Source: Hericium rajendrae (lineage: Eukaryota > Basidiomycota > Agaricomycetes > Russulales > Hericiaceae). From it: a stretch of 64,000 nt of DNA. The notes under the pieces are model-generated. The model ran no database searches. It had not been told where the DNA came from and saw only the letters and a program-made list of their open reading frames with translations. Each line of letters opens with the position of its first letter. Positions within the stretch are counted from its first letter, which is position 1. Both the position numbers and the translations under genes were made by a program. The stretch is from assembly GCA_033439255.1 (NCBI GenBank), contig CM065887.1, forward strand, positions 186,001 to 250,000, in the 5' to 3' direction. Shown one piece after another: positions 11,422 through 23,174 of this stretch.

Positions 11422-12708
11422 GGTCCTCCCAAATCTGCACTGCTAACCCTGAGTTCCGTAGCCTACCCAGGTCATGTTCTGACAGTGATGAACTTTCCCG
11501 TAGCGATTTCACCTTTCTGAAGACAGCGATTGCAATGGACCTTTTTTTTGGTATTTCCATAGGTGACTATTATACCAAGAGAATCTTTCTTCGATAGGCT
11601 GAAATCACATACTTCACACCAAGAACTCATTATCAACGCCAGCGCCGTGCCAATATTTCCCGGCATCAAGCCTACCGGTGATCTTCGTTTGCCCTCGGTG
11701 CCTTGCCAAGAGATTCGAGACTCAGGAGAGTTGAGATAAGCAGACTGTTTCATTGTCTTGGCAGGCTTCAGAGAAGACATCGGGATAGCATACTGGCAGC
11801 ATTGGGCTAGTAAGCTGGTTCGGTCCTCGTCAATGTCTTGGCAGGAAAAGTCCGCTGTCTAACTTAATGGTTGTAAAATATTCGTTACTGCTTCCCGCTC
11901 GAAGAGGGATATGCGCCAAGATATGCTTGAATGCGATCCTTGAACCTGAAATACCACAGACCGATCGGAGTCCAAGCATTTCTATCGGGACGCAAGGGAA
12001 GGACTGATACTTAATGCGATGAACAAGTAAGTATGCTCATGATCAACCTTAATAATACATCATGAGTACCCACTGCCAGGTGGACGGCAGTCCATTGTAG
12101 CTATGTTCGGCGGAAAGTCGAATCCTAATAAGCGCTTCAGCTTGCGGCGACCTGTAAAGAGTGCAGAGCCGAGCGGAGAGGTCCAAGTTCCACCAATTGC
12201 AAATCTCGACTCCCCGTCTACATTTGGTCCACATACACGTTTATGTGAACTAGAAAAAAAAAGTTCCTCGCCTTCGACCCACTGAGTCGGCATGAACGAA
12301 AATACAATCGATGGGACAGAGTATCTGGCAGACGTGTGCCAACGGTAAGCAACAACTTTGACTGGGAGATTACAACTCATCTGCGATAAGTAGCTACTAA
12401 CGTACCTACATTCTCAGGTACTCATGATCAGAATGCATGGAAGGCCGTATATCGACGCGGCTGAAGATAGTGAAAAACGGTGCGAGGTGGTCTTGGCATC
12501 CGTATAGTGCAAAGATTCCACCTCTTCAATTGAATAAATGCCTGCGAGCCAGAGCAATCTGTGAAATTATTGAATTACTGTGAGAAGCATACAGGGAAGA
12601 TCTGTCACTGGCTGTCAGCCTACTGTCAGCCTCCGGACATGCCAAGAAGATGTGCCACGGCGCATACGCGCGCACAGCTGCATAAATTCCCGCTATTCCC
12701 GCTACCTA
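11422..12708. other. intergenic region, no gene seen
   Basis: No reading frame here shows family signal on either strand. Short open stretches occur (for example minus 11472-11780 and plus 12103-12285), but they lack supporting splice structure or motifs. A short direct repeat, CTGTCAGCCT twice one base apart, lies near 12617. Confidence 0.45.
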
Positions 12709-13084
12709 TAGGTAGTGGGTCTTAGGGCCATCAACTCTGATTCACTTTTGGCGGAGGATTTTACGTTCATGACATTCGACTCCGTTCCGGCAACGTCCGC
12801 ACATCATCTCCTTCACTACTCCGCACTAACCCGAATATCAGTGGCAATGTCAAGCAAGCAATATCAACCGTGGCGTGCTCGGCGCAGAGTGCCGTGACCT
12901 GCCACAATGGGAATCCATCGGGATGTGTCCGGCCATTGCCGAAAGCCAAAGCCAAACGGCGGGAGTCGAGTCACACCCACACAAGTCGAAATTCCATACA
13001 AATTTCCAACGCACCAGGCGATCATACTTTTGTCCGCTCCTGTACGCTCAAGTGTACGCTATACCTAAGACCCACTAGTACCTA
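12709..13084. mobile_element. MITE-like element with TA target duplication
   Basis: The left end reads TAGGTA-GTGGGTCTTAGG. The right end, read on the opposite strand, is TAGGTA-CTA-GTGGGTCTTAGG. So 18 bases match apart from one 3-base insertion. A TA lies directly outside each end (12707-12708 and 13085-13086). The 376-base interior has no transposase frame. This layout is that of a non-autonomous Tc1/mariner-type miniature element; family assignment rests only on the TA duplication. It lies in the gap upstream of U2AF35. Confidence 0.6.
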
Positions 13085-13338
13085 TACGTACTTTTCCGAT
13101 TTGTTTTGGCTTTGCCGCTTGCGCTTGACAGAGTGGATCGGGAGCCGATTCTTCTGTTACCTGCCAGAAGCATCCAGAAGCCACCGTACAAGTTTAAACT
13201 CCGCGGGAGTTGCTGAGTAAGCAGTCGCACAACCGTTTCGTCCAGGAGTACGAATGGCGAGATTCTACTTCACGTTCATACTCCCCACTTACTGCAAATC
13301 ATCATCTCCCTCGAGCTAGCATCCCCACCAGACTTACT

Positions 13339-14237
13339 ATGGCTTCCCACTTGGTGAGTTTAATACCATCTCTTCTCTTCAGGCTGTACTTATCCTTTCC
13401 AACAGGCGAATATCTTTGGAACCGAACAGGACCGCGTGAACTGCTCGTTCTACTATAAGGTACGTCGTAGTATCCATTACAGTTGAAAAGACACTAACAT
13501 CTGTCATCTAGATTGGAGCATGTCGACACGGCGATCGTTGCTCACGAAAGCACATCAAGCCGCCATTTTCTCAGACCATTTTGCTGCCAAACGTCTACCA
13601 TAACCCTGCTCACGACCCAGTGTGCAAGCTGACAGAGCAGGAGCTTCAAGAGGGGTTTGATGCTGTATATGAGGACCTATACTGTGAATTGTCGAAGTTT
13701 GGTCATCTCTTGGAGTTACATGTGAGTTTTGGTGATTCTTCTTTCCGAACTGGTTGCTGATTACTATGGTATGCAGGTTTGTGATAACGTTGGAGACCAC
13801 CTAATTGGCAATGTGTATGCACGCTATGAATGGGAGACGGAGGCACAAACTGCTGTCGACAATCTGAATGACCGCTGGTATGCAGGTAAGTATAATCACA
13901 AGTCCCATGCGTACTCCTTACTAATTCCATACTAGGTCGCCCGCTTTACGCTGAGCTGTCACCCGTGACCGACTTTCGGGAGGCTTGCTGTCGCCAAAAT
14001 GAAAATGGAGAGTGCAACAGAGGGGGCTTTTGCAATTTCATGCATCTTCGGTTGGCATCAAAGGAGCTCGTGTCCTCTCTTCGTCATGGGCAACGCCTGG
14101 AACGGAAATTAAACCCCCCTAAAACCCAGGCAGGTGGAGGCTGGGAACCCGGCAAGCGGGAAGGAGGACGTGGCCGCAGTGCCAGCCCCTCGCGACGAGG
14201 CGGAAACAATGGGGAGGACAGGTGGACAAGGAAGTGA
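13339..14237 (+). CDS. U2AF1: U2 snRNP auxiliary factor small subunit (U2AF35)
   Basis: The splicing factor that recognises the AG at the 3' splice site, as a dimer with U2AF65. After the tiny first exon (MASHL) the protein runs ANIFGTEQDRVNCSFYYK, then zinc finger 1 (CRHGDRCSRKH). The central UHM/RRM follows: HDPVCKLTEQELQEGFDAVY, FGHLLELHVCDN, GNVYARYEWETEAQTAV. The second zinc finger is CRQNENGECNRGGFCNFMH. The C-terminus is a short Gly/Arg/Ser-rich tail (GGRGRSASPSRRGG). All family landmarks are present over four short introns, and the length is typical. Its 3' end converges on ALG14 with about 390 bases between. Confidence 0.96.
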
Positions 14238-14627
14238 TTCAGTAATACTCATTAGTAGTAGCGACACGTCTTGCTGGGCTGTATGCTATGCTAATTGTTT
14301 ACTCCACGCATCGCTGGAGCAGTCGATATAAGGTTACTTTTCGGACCTGTCCTGTTATGTGTAGCAATATGCGGCCTTATAACATCTTGCTGCCAACCTC
14401 ATTGAATAGCTTTGGCATATGCTCGGCCGCTTTCAGTGGTAAGGCCTTTTTATGAATTACATATTCTGTGATGCAATTTTCGCGTGCGAGCCAAACAGTA
14501 CGCGGGACATATCGTTCCGAAATGATCGACAAGTGTCGTGCATCCCTATATGAAGAAAGCCATGAAGCTATCAACTCATCCCAATACATGGGCAATCGTT
14601 GTATTGTGCAGAGGCAGGTCGGCTAGG
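14238..14627. other. convergent 3' region, no gene supported
   Basis: Lies between the stop of U2AF35 (+) and the stop of ALG14 (-). A 72-codon open frame on the minus strand (14377-14595) has no recognisable motif and overlaps expected 3' UTRs, so I do not call it a gene. Confidence 0.5.
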
Positions 14628-15566
14628 CTAGACAAGCCACCCATGGCATATACCTTTACGATTGTCATCTAAAAGGTCTGGCCACTGCACCACAAAGCTT
14701 GAGGATGGACACAGTCTTATCAGTATTTCGCAATTGGTCGCTGATAATTGACTTACATATCCACAATCGAGCGCAACAGTTTCCCCGACAAAGAAAGGGA
14801 TCTGACGCGTGCAAATGATTCAATGTACATCAGTTGTGGCGATGGCAGACCAAGAATCTGCAAGTATTAATGCTGTACATGCGAAACAACGTATGCATGA
14901 GAGAGCAAACGTACTCGGTTGAAGTATGCGGCAATGCAAAGAACAAAACATGTCCCGGGGCCATTCAATATCAGCACCTCTGCGGCGAAACGGCGGGATG
15001 CGGAGGCCAAAAGAAAGGGGTCAAGCGCGAGATGGTAGATTGATGCGACGAGAGAATAGGATGCCGTCCACGGTGTCGTGAGCAGTTTCTGATGGACGTG
15101 ACGAGCGCGAGGAATGGTGACAATCCTGTAGTCAGCGGTGCATTTCCGACTGTCTTCCTGGAGAAAGTGGAAATGATCAGTGCAATAGCGACTAACCGAT
15201 GCCGACGTTCACGGACAGGCTGTGAAGACAGGTTCGGAGATTTGATCGACTCCAAAGCAATGGCCTTTTGAATGCTGAGAGAATCGCCCTTACTGACAAA
15301 ATAAGTGCGCGGGGTATAGCGGGTAAAATCTAAAGAGGACAAGAGCGAAATGGCCTCGCTAGTGTGTCCGCCTGATAAGAGTAAAAATGTATGGGTTGTG
15401 CACGAGAACAGGACGAAATAGACAGACCTGAGCCAAGGAAGACGGCAAGACTGCATGTCGGGGCATGCCTGGGCCTCGGGGGCTTTCGTGGAAGGCAGGC
15501 AATGTATGTTCTGACGAGAACAAGAACGAGGAATGAGAAGAGCCAGACAGCCATGGCAGGGAACAT
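14628..15566 (-). CDS. ALG14: UDP-GlcNAc transferase subunit Alg14
   Basis: The membrane anchor that recruits catalytic Alg13 to the ER surface for adding the second GlcNAc to dolichol-PP-GlcNAc in N-glycan synthesis. The N-terminus is a membrane span (MAVWLFSFLVLVLVRTYIA). Then comes VFLGSG/GGHTSEAISLLSSLD, split by an intron in the usual glycine-rich loop, and FTRYTPRTYFVSKGDSLS. Later exons give the conserved Alg14 C-terminus: AAEVLILNGPGTC, then LGLPSPQLMYIESFARV, then FVVQWPDLLDDN and a final WLV. Four to five exons, intact. The start at 15566 is the first ATG in frame ahead of the membrane span. It diverges from APC8 over about 125 bases. Confidence 0.93.
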
Positions 15567-15690
15567 GGAGGAGGGAGAGGTTAGCGGGGGACCTGTGAAG
15601 GACTTGGCAAGATCGAAGCGTGCGGCGCGTCAGTGTCACGGTCGTTGCATCTTCCTGCGCACCCACTCCCTCCTCCTTCCATTCTTCCTT

Positions 15691-18243
15691 ATGCCGAGCG
15701 ACCCCTTTCTACCCCCGTATGTCTCTGCCCTTCTCCCTGATCCGTCTTGCTAATTCGCTCTAGCATCGCCGCTGCCGTCAGTCTCGTCGACGGGGATATG
15801 ATCAAGGGTCTCCGCAGGGCAGTCAAAGATTGTTCAGACAGAGGTCTCAACCACGCTTCAAAATGGTGAGTATCCTCCGCACGAGGTCTCACGCACACCT
15901 TAAGACGCTCTTAGGGCCGCAGAATTGCTCGTAGCAATCCCTTCGGAAAAGAAGCAGGGCCCCGCCGCCGCCGTCCTTGCCTCACTCTATACCTCCACCC
16001 CTGCCCGCCTTCAGCCCAAACTGTCCTCGAATCCTCCCACTCTTTCACCTGCTTCTTCAGCTATGCCTCCCCCGCCAATACCCATGTATCATCCTCATGC
16101 GCCGCAGGCGAGCGACGTCATGCTCGATCTTGACGCGCAGACAGCCGATTTGGCGCTGGAAGATAATGAAGAAGACGTTCTTGCTGCTGGAAAAGCGTGT
16201 TTTGACACAAAGGAGTACACTCGTGCCGCCCATATAATGAAGGATTGCGTTAGTTCTCGCGGTCAGTTTCTGATGCTGTATAGTCAATATCTAGTATGCC
16301 TGCCTTGTTTCCTTGTATCTTCACGACTGACCACTTTCGCAGGCTAGTGAAAAAAAAGCCCTTCAAGACTGGAACAAGCTTGACAGTGAGTTTGCGGTTC
16401 ACTGCTTTCTCGGCGCCATGAACAAACGGAATTACAGGCGACAGGAATCAACCGTCGGTCCCTGTGAATCTCATGCTCACAGTTCTCCTAAACGAAACCT
16501 CGCCGCGTTCGGAGAAAAGCGACCCTTGGGCCCTTTTCCTGTGAGCGTAGCACATGCATTTGATCTGCATCTATATTGACAAGAGGTCAGCCGTGGTCTC
16601 TTTCTTTCTCGACTGAATCGCCGTGAAGAGGCGACGGAGGCTATTTTGAGGTCCCTTCAAAGATACATCTGGAATTGGTCGGCATGGTCCCTGCTCAGCG
16701 ATCTCATCAAGGATAGTGAAGAGGTACGATCGTCTCATATGCGTCGCCGCACATTGATAACGAACGAAATTGCAGTTATCGAGCCTTCTCCCTCTTATGC
16801 CACTTCCCATGACACATCCACTTGTCCATCTGTTCCAAATTCGAACGCTCAATTCTCTTCATCAACCGTCTGAAAATGAACTCGGGCTCTGCGATCGGCT
16901 CTTAAGTTCTGATTATTTCCCGCAGAGCTTGTGGATCATGAGTCTTCGTGCCTGCGTCCTCTATCACTTGCACGGTAAAGTAGATTCCTAGCTTCTGATC
17001 GATATTCTCTGATTATGTTGCTGCAGATTTTAAGCAAGCAGAGGAACAATTCGAGAAAATACTCAGCATCGACCCGTACCGAATAGATGATATTGATGTC
17101 TATTCTAATATCTTATACGTCACTGAAGCAAGACTCAAGCTGTCAAAGTTGGCTCACGATTTCCTTGCACTCGATAAAGATCGTCCCGAGGTCTGTTGTT
17201 TAGTCGGTATGTTTATCCAGGATGTCACTATGGGACTGCGCTCACCTTGCCGGCTCAGGAAATCATTACTCCCTTCGCGCAGAGCATGAGAAGGCTATAA
17301 AATACTTTCGCAGAGCAACGCAACTTGATCGAACATACCTTTCTGCATGGACACTTATGGGTCATGAATATGTCGAGATGAAGAATTCACATGCGGCCAT
17401 CGAGGCATATCGAAAAGCGGTTGGTTCGTGGCAGTCCTCTGGCACTTCAGAGATCTGAGCTGATTCATGATAGATGTCAACAGAAAAGACTATAGAGCAT
17501 GGTATGGCTTGGGCCAAGCATACGAGCTGCTCAACATGCATCAATATGCTCTGCACTACTTTCAACATGCGACTGCGTTACGGCGAGTCCAGTCGATTTT
17601 ATAAATCACTTTCGCTGATCTTCGGTGGGTCGACAGGCCTTATGATGTTCGATTATGGCAAGCGCAGGGGGCAAGTTATGAAGAAATGGGCCGGTAAGTC
17701 TTCCGCCGGTTGCAATGCTCTAGAGCGCCGTTGATATCGAACTACATGGATAGACTGAGGGAGGCGGTCGACTGCTACAAACGTGCCCTACTTGGTGCCG
17801 ATGTGAATGAGGGAACCATCAATCTGAAGCTCGCAAAGCTTCACGACGACCTGGAAGAACGGCAGGAAGCGGCGGCCTACCATCAAAGGGTCATCGAAGT
17901 ATCCAAAGCACTCTGTGGGTACTCAATATCTGTATGCGCGGACACTCATGGGCTAATATACCCCACAGTGAAGCCTTTAGCAGACTATGCAAAGTCGTGC
18001 ATGTACATTGCTCGGTACCACATGGAGCAAGGCGGAGACTTGGAGCTTTCAAAGGATTACTTGGCCAAGGTAGCCATCAGCAATTCAGAAGACGCGGCCG
18101 AAGCAGCGGATTTGTTAAGAACAGTCGATCTCTTGCTATTGCAAGAAAAGGAAGCGAAGCGAAAGGCTGAAATGGCAGAACAGAACGGGGCCAAGGTCGA
18201 GATGATGGACCACTCGGCAGACGTGAAAGAAGAAATGCTATGA
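15691..18243 (+). CDS. CDC23: anaphase-promoting complex subunit 8 (Cdc23)
   Basis: A TPR scaffold subunit of the APC/C ubiquitin ligase, which drives mitotic exit. The first exon is short (MPSDPFLP) and splices to [16 protein letters not shown]. The N-terminal Apc8 domain follows ([16 protein letters not shown]). A run of TPRs comes next, e.g. [36 protein letters not shown] and [34 protein letters not shown], with the strongly conserved [11 protein letters not shown]. The tail is charged and Lys/Glu-rich ([15 protein letters not shown]). More than ten introns, all GT-AG where checked. Full length for the family. Confidence 0.95.
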
Positions 18244-18463
18244 GCACTTAGGCCCTAGACTGGCAACGTGTAGAGTAGTGTATGTACTGTATGTATTCTT
18301 GCGGGTTGGACGCCATGTCTGCTTGTATAAAATTAATGAAGGGTAGGAAGTGCAAGCTTGGATTTGCCGCGAGTTAGCTTGGCCTGCCCTAAAGCAAGGC
18401 TACGCGCAGCGTTCACGCGGTCACGAGGGTGTATACTGCCAAAGCACCACAAACGACAAAAGC

Positions 18464-20028
18464 ATGTCCGAATCGCTAGCTGCAGAACGCTCTTCAACTC
18501 CAGCTTTCTCTGGTGGACGGCCTGATGCTGCTTTGACAAATGTAACAGCATCAGGTTCTCAATTACCGCCTTCCGGCACTATTCCTCCATCCTCATTACC
18601 TTCTGCCACTACTTCGGCTCATACCTCTATACCGCCCGATACAACTCTGCCGTCGTTTGACATACCATACTTACGCCGACGGACATCACAGGTGAAGTTT
18701 GATCCAGAAGAGGAGGTTGCTTCTGCGAGAGTTGCTGCAAGGTGGGCTCTTTGTTTCCATCTGCCCTTGATAAAGTATTCATTAAGATATCTAGAATTGC
18801 GTCCTGTCTAACATCCGACCACATAGCTGCGCTATTCCCTGATGTTGACACGCCATTCCAAAGTATCGAAGACTCCGTGAACCGTCTACTTCCTTATCAC
18901 ATCTTTCAGTACCCGCGAGAAGATTTGGGAAATGGGAAGGGGAAAGGCAAGGCCCGTGAGATCGACATATTGAAGGAAGAACTAGCTGGTGAGTAGTATC
19001 TATCTATCCCCAGTCACAGTCGCCTATAACCTCTTTTCAGAAGCCAGATTGGCTTGCGACTATGCCAAGCGACGGAAAACATTGAACGATCGATTCAGGC
19101 AGGCACGAATAAAATCGGGGACGGTTCGCATTGTTCTTTGCAATACACTACCAAGTAGTGCTGATTGCGCACGCAGCGTCCATCCCCAGATGATCAAGCA
19201 TACTATCTTGCCCAGGCAGTCCTGGAGACGGATCGTGCGGAGACCACCAGCATCACGTCCGCGCTGCGCAGCTCGCGTTCCGAGCTTGAGAAAATCGAGC
19301 GTGAAAAGCGGCTAGCTGCAATGCCTTCGCGCCCCTCTTTCAGCGCGACACCGTCTGCAGCTGCCTATCCACAGCATTACCGCCCCTATCACTACCCATA
19401 CGCACCGTACAGCGCGACGCCTTCCATCACTCCTGCGCCCTCGTCTTCGACCCCTGGATACAATTTCTCCACGCCAGTATCTCAGGCACCATTTATCGCG
19501 CAATATTTCCCACCCCCTTCTGCGACATCTCCTCCGACTCCAAGCCACGCACCGCCCGCGTCACTTGCAGCCCGTGGTACACCTGCTCAACCTGTTCAGC
19601 CGGCCAGCACGAGCCTTCCGCCGCCTCCGGGTGCCATTCCAGTCCAGCTGCCCGTCTCCTCCCTTTCTGCGCTACACGCCCTCGGCATTGTCCCCGTCCC
19701 AGCCAACACGGTATCCCCGGGCGATCAGCAGCACCCTGCTGCCGTTTTGCTCGGGTCATCCGCGAACGGAGCAGTGCTCAGTCTCGAAATCAACCTGTCG
19801 CGTTTACAGTCCGCTCAACTGAGCGGTTTGGCCTCCATGCTCAATTCCATCATGCGTGGCGCGGGTGTGGAAAGCGATGTGCCTCCTCCGGCATCTTATA
19901 CGCAGATGGGGGCACCATATAGCTATCCCGCGCCAGTCAGTGGCCAGCCCCCTCAGGCGGCCGCGGGACATAATGCGGACGGGAGCACGACGACGAATCA
20001 TGGTCCGAAGGACGATTCTGGAGGGTAG
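18464..20028 (+). CDS. GLTSCR-domain protein (BICRA/BICRAL-like)
   Basis: A nuclear protein with the GLTSCR conserved domain. In animals that domain defines BICRA/BICRAL, subunits of the non-canonical BAF remodelling complex. After a Ser/Thr/Pro-rich N-terminus, a splice joins ASARVAAR to IASCLTSDHIAALFPDVD. The domain core follows: TPFQSIEDSVNRLLPYHIFQ, then YPREDL. The next exons give EARLACDYAKRRKTLNDRF and a helical segment (AYYLAQAVLETDRAETTS). The remaining 230 residues are low-complexity Pro/Ser/Ala/Tyr. Membership of a SWI/SNF-type complex in this fungus is inference from the domain. ATG 18464 is the first in frame after the APC8 3' region. Confidence 0.75.
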
Positions 20029-20157
20029 AGTCGGCAAGATGGGTTGATGTCGCACATTTTTCGCATTCGTCTGTATCACATCCGCAATTCATCTTGATCA
20101 CTCCTGCTTGTCTGATCGTCTGAGCGAGTAGTATATCTATGACTCTCTACGGTTGGA

Positions 20158-21363
20158 CTAAACATGATCTGAGGCACCGGGTCGTAGCCAGAGCCCTTCG
20201 GCGCCAGGTACCAATCCGTCTTGTGCCTCAATGTTATCTATATAAAGACCTCCTTCGGCGAGTTCGCTGTTTGGAAGCTCAATCCCCGTGTCTCTGCATA
20301 TCTCTAGGAAGTCGGGAGGCAATGGAGCAGTGATTCCAAGGCGGAAGAGCTTGTGCGGCCCTGACCGTCGATATCTCTGCATTCTGTGAGCATACCATAG
20401 AAGTAGCATGTGATTGATTGGCTGCTCACATTTAATGCGATATGCGACGCATGCAAAAACATGCGGTCTTCCGGTAACTGAGTCAAGGCGCCGATTTGGG
20501 GTGCGAGTTTAGCGCTGCCATAGCGCACGTCGCCAAGGATCGGAGCTGGGGCGATGAAGCAGAGTTAATGAAAGCGGAAGCGCGCGGGCACAGACAAACT
20601 TGCCTTTCAGGACGTGGGCTGCGTGAATACGTAGTTGGTGCTTGAGCCCTGTACAGAGCCGCAAGCGGAGCAGTGATATGGGTGCATTCGGCTACATACC
20701 AGTTTATTGGTCCCCAGAACTCTGGTCACAGTAATGGGGCGATGGACGAACGGATGATGACAGCAGCTCCCATTCGGTGAGGGCAGGTTTGGTCCCTTCC
20801 TTTGCAGGTCCTGCAGCTATTGAAACGCGGCCATCGTCAAAGTGCAAATGGCCTTGGATTGTGCCGCTTCGAACAGGGAACGTTTTCTCTCCCCCGCGCA
20901 CGAGGGCAAGGTACGTCTTGTCGATAGCGCGGGACCGGAACTGTCGAGAAAGCTCCTGCGCGAGGTGCTTCGTACGGGCAAGGACGAGAGCTCCGGTAGT
21001 GGGCTGTGATGAATACCTGTTGGGATGACGTGGTATACTTGCATGGATAAGCCAATTTCACCTTATCTAGCCTATGCACGGGATACAGCTCATCCAGTTG
21101 TAGATGGGTCTTGAGCTCTGCGCGGTATCACGGCGTTAGCACGGATCAAGGGCCGTTGAGCAGGGACACGGACGATGGATGAGTGCATCGTATTCTGATG
21201 CGGAGCCTGCATGGTTTTGGGGTGCTGAGGCTTGGGAAACGAGGCCTGGGGGCTTGTTCAAGACGAGAATGCCGCGATCGATGTAGAGCACATGGCGGGC
21301 CCAAGGGCCGTTTGCGCGACGAAGACGTTTGGAAACGAGTGCCAGGTGTTCGGGGAGGGACAT
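20158..21363 (-). CDS. RluA-family pseudouridine synthase
   Basis: Isomerises uridine to pseudouridine in RNA; the compact form resembles mitochondrial rRNA synthases (yeast Pus5) and RPUSD proteins. The start ATG (21363) gives MSLPEHLALVSKRLRR, then HVLYIDRGILVLNKPPGL. The catalytic motif is split by an intron, HRLDK / PTTGALVLARTK, with the presumed catalytic Asp in HRLD. Next are SRQFRSRAIDKTYLALV, then LKHQLRIHAAHVL, then APILGDVRYG and FLHASHIAL. No S4 domain is seen. No clear mitochondrial presequence is visible from this ATG. An unspliced frame upstream might hold one, so the start is less certain than the rest. Confidence 0.9.
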
Positions 21364-21708
21364 GGTGAGTGCGGCCACCTTCCACGATTGGACGCGACGT
21401 GGAATTTGTTGCGCACAAATGCCAGAAAGTGCAGGGGCTGTGCTCTTTTCTATCCGTCCGCGCTCGATCCCAAAACTTCCTTGCCATCTCTTCCCCGTCC
21501 ACTCCAAACACTCCACCTCCTTTGTTTCCGATGATCTACTTTGATGCTCCTCACATGCCTCTCTTTGCCTTTATATCCCCTCGGCGGCGGTCCTGCTCAC
21601 TCTTATCCGCCCCGACCTGCATACCATAGGTCTGTCAATGTTCTACCCATTGCTCTAGATACTGACCGATGTTGGCAGACTTAGAGTTGACATCCCTCAA
21701 CAGACATC

Positions 21709-22599
21709 ATGTCTCAGACAGACTGCCCTTCGGCCTTTCATCGCTTTCCTGTAGAGCTCGTCCGTGACATCTTCGAGTTCGCGGCGCAGTCCGACCCCTC
21801 CTCAGCATGCGCATTATCCCTCGTCTGCGGCATCTCGCGTATCTGGATAGAGCCCATCCTGTACCATACCGTCGTGATAGAGTCCGCCCGCTCCCTCAAC
21901 GCATTCGCAGCCACCATCAACGCCAAACCCGCCAGCTTCTCCAGCCGCGTAAAGCACCTCGGCATCTTTGCGCCCGGCCCTCTCTCTGTCATCCACAGAC
22001 TGCTGTCCGCATGCCAAGGCGTGCAGAACCTGGCGTGTGGCTTCTCGCTACCATCCTACGCCAAGGAGTACCGGATCGCCGAGCACGCATTCGCTCAGCG
22101 GGAACAGCATCTGCTCAGTCTTTCCTGCACAGAAGGCTGGGACCCGACTCTCCTCGGCCCCTCCGTCACCCGCCTCCGCGTGCATCTGTCCTCGGCGAGC
22201 TGGGATCCCTCCCGCTTGGAACAGCTCACCCACCTCCGTTCTCTCACGCATCTGGCCATCATCCACCGACAGAGCAACAACACCCTCGCGTTCCTCGATC
22301 CCATCATCCGCGACATCCTTGAAAACATCCCTCTCCGGCTCCTCCTGGTCCAGGTGATCGGAAGGCCGCAGAGAGCCGCAGACGATTTAGTCCACGTGCT
22401 GAACACATGTGCAATGGGGGAGCTGCATGATCCACGCCTGGTCGCAGAAGCTGCGCCGTTCTCCACGGTGCGCCAATGGGAGTCTGCTTCCCGAGGTGCT
22501 GAGGATATGTGGTCCGCGGCAGAATCAGAGGTGACTCGCAGGCGAGAAAGCTTGTTGACTCGCCAGCGCATCCATGCATCAACCATGACACAAGCGTAG
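21709..22599 (+). CDS. intronless F-box-like protein
   Basis: A single 296-codon frame without introns, in unusually GC-rich sequence. The N-terminus FHRFPVELVRDIFEFAAQS, followed by ALSLVCGISRIWIEPILY, is the F-box-like pattern seen in large basidiomycete families, which should bind Skp1. The remainder (RVKHLGIFAP, CQGVQNLACGF, LTHLRSLTHLAIIHR) resembles the leucine-rich spacing of the same families without countable LRRs. Substrate unknown. Agaricomycete genomes carry many such rapidly changing genes. It stands between two opposite-strand genes and shares nothing obvious with them. Confidence 0.65.
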   Translation: MSQTDCPSAFHRFPVELVRDIFEFAAQSDPSSACALSLVCGISRIWIEPILYHTVVIESARSLNAFAATINAKPASFSSRVKHLGIFAPGPLSVIHRLLSACQGVQNLACGFSLPSYAKEYRIAEHAFAQREQHLLSLSCTEGWDPTLLGPSVTRLRVHLSSASWDPSRLEQLTHLRSLTHLAIIHRQSNNTLAFLDPIIRDILENIPLRLLLVQVIGRPQRAADDLVHVLNTCAMGELHDPRLVAEAAPFSTVRQWESASRGAEDMWSAAESEVTRRRESLLTRQRIHASTMTQA

Positions 22600-23174
22600 T
22601 GTTCTTTCATTCGACAACTGCAGTGTTGTATAGAAGCTACTTTTGTTCTCTTTGCCTATGTAGAATAAGGTAATATGGTGGAATACGATCCCCAGGATCT
22701 GAGTGGTGGTCTATGTGCGTATAATTATATATCGTTCCTGCGCTCCAGCAACTGTGTGGATCCGATATTGTGCTATAATTGCATTCCGAGGAAATTATAA
22801 AGGCAGTCCATCCTGCCGTGTGCGCGAAAGCTGTAATCGTCCGAGCTTTGCTTGTATGTAGATCCCCTTCTAAACATCGATAAGATGAGAGGGCGGTCAG
22901 ACGATTAGTCAGGGTATGTCCATTTAACGCAGTCATCCTCGTGTGACGGATGTAATGCCAGTGCGCTTTTGAGGACCATGGACGGGTCTCTGCATCGTTT
23001 GCATCCGAGCACGACCGCCATGCCATACCACCGCTTTGAAGCAGGTGTGTAACGAACAAGTCAACACCACAATAGCGGGTTCATCCCGAACGGCCATGAT
23101 AGCGAGTATCTTCATCTGACTGCGACGCATGGTCTGTATGCGAGTACGCGAGATAATTACCCGCATCGCGAGGG
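22600..23174. other. intergenic region, no gene supported
   Basis: Convergent space between the F-box-like gene and the large regulator. A 140-codon minus-strand frame (22637-23059) exists but has no motif, no splice support and an odd composition. It probably is 3' UTR sequence. Confidence 0.45.

Noticed and set aside
11472-11780. Minus-strand frame with a CxxC...CxxC pattern (CEVC / CNRC) resembling a zinc ribbon
   Set aside because: No family context, no spliced partner exons, and the spacing is not that of a known ribbon. It lies in the gap after the Zn2Cys6 gene and is probably chance.
14377-14595. 72-codon minus-strand frame downstream of ALG14
   Set aside because: ALG14 ends at 14628 with its normal C-terminus, so this frame is 3' UTR; no motif.
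22637-23059. 140-codon minus-strand frame between the F-box-like gene and the regulator
   Set aside because: No motif, no splice support and a His/Cys/Trp-rich composition typical of chance frames in 3' UTR.
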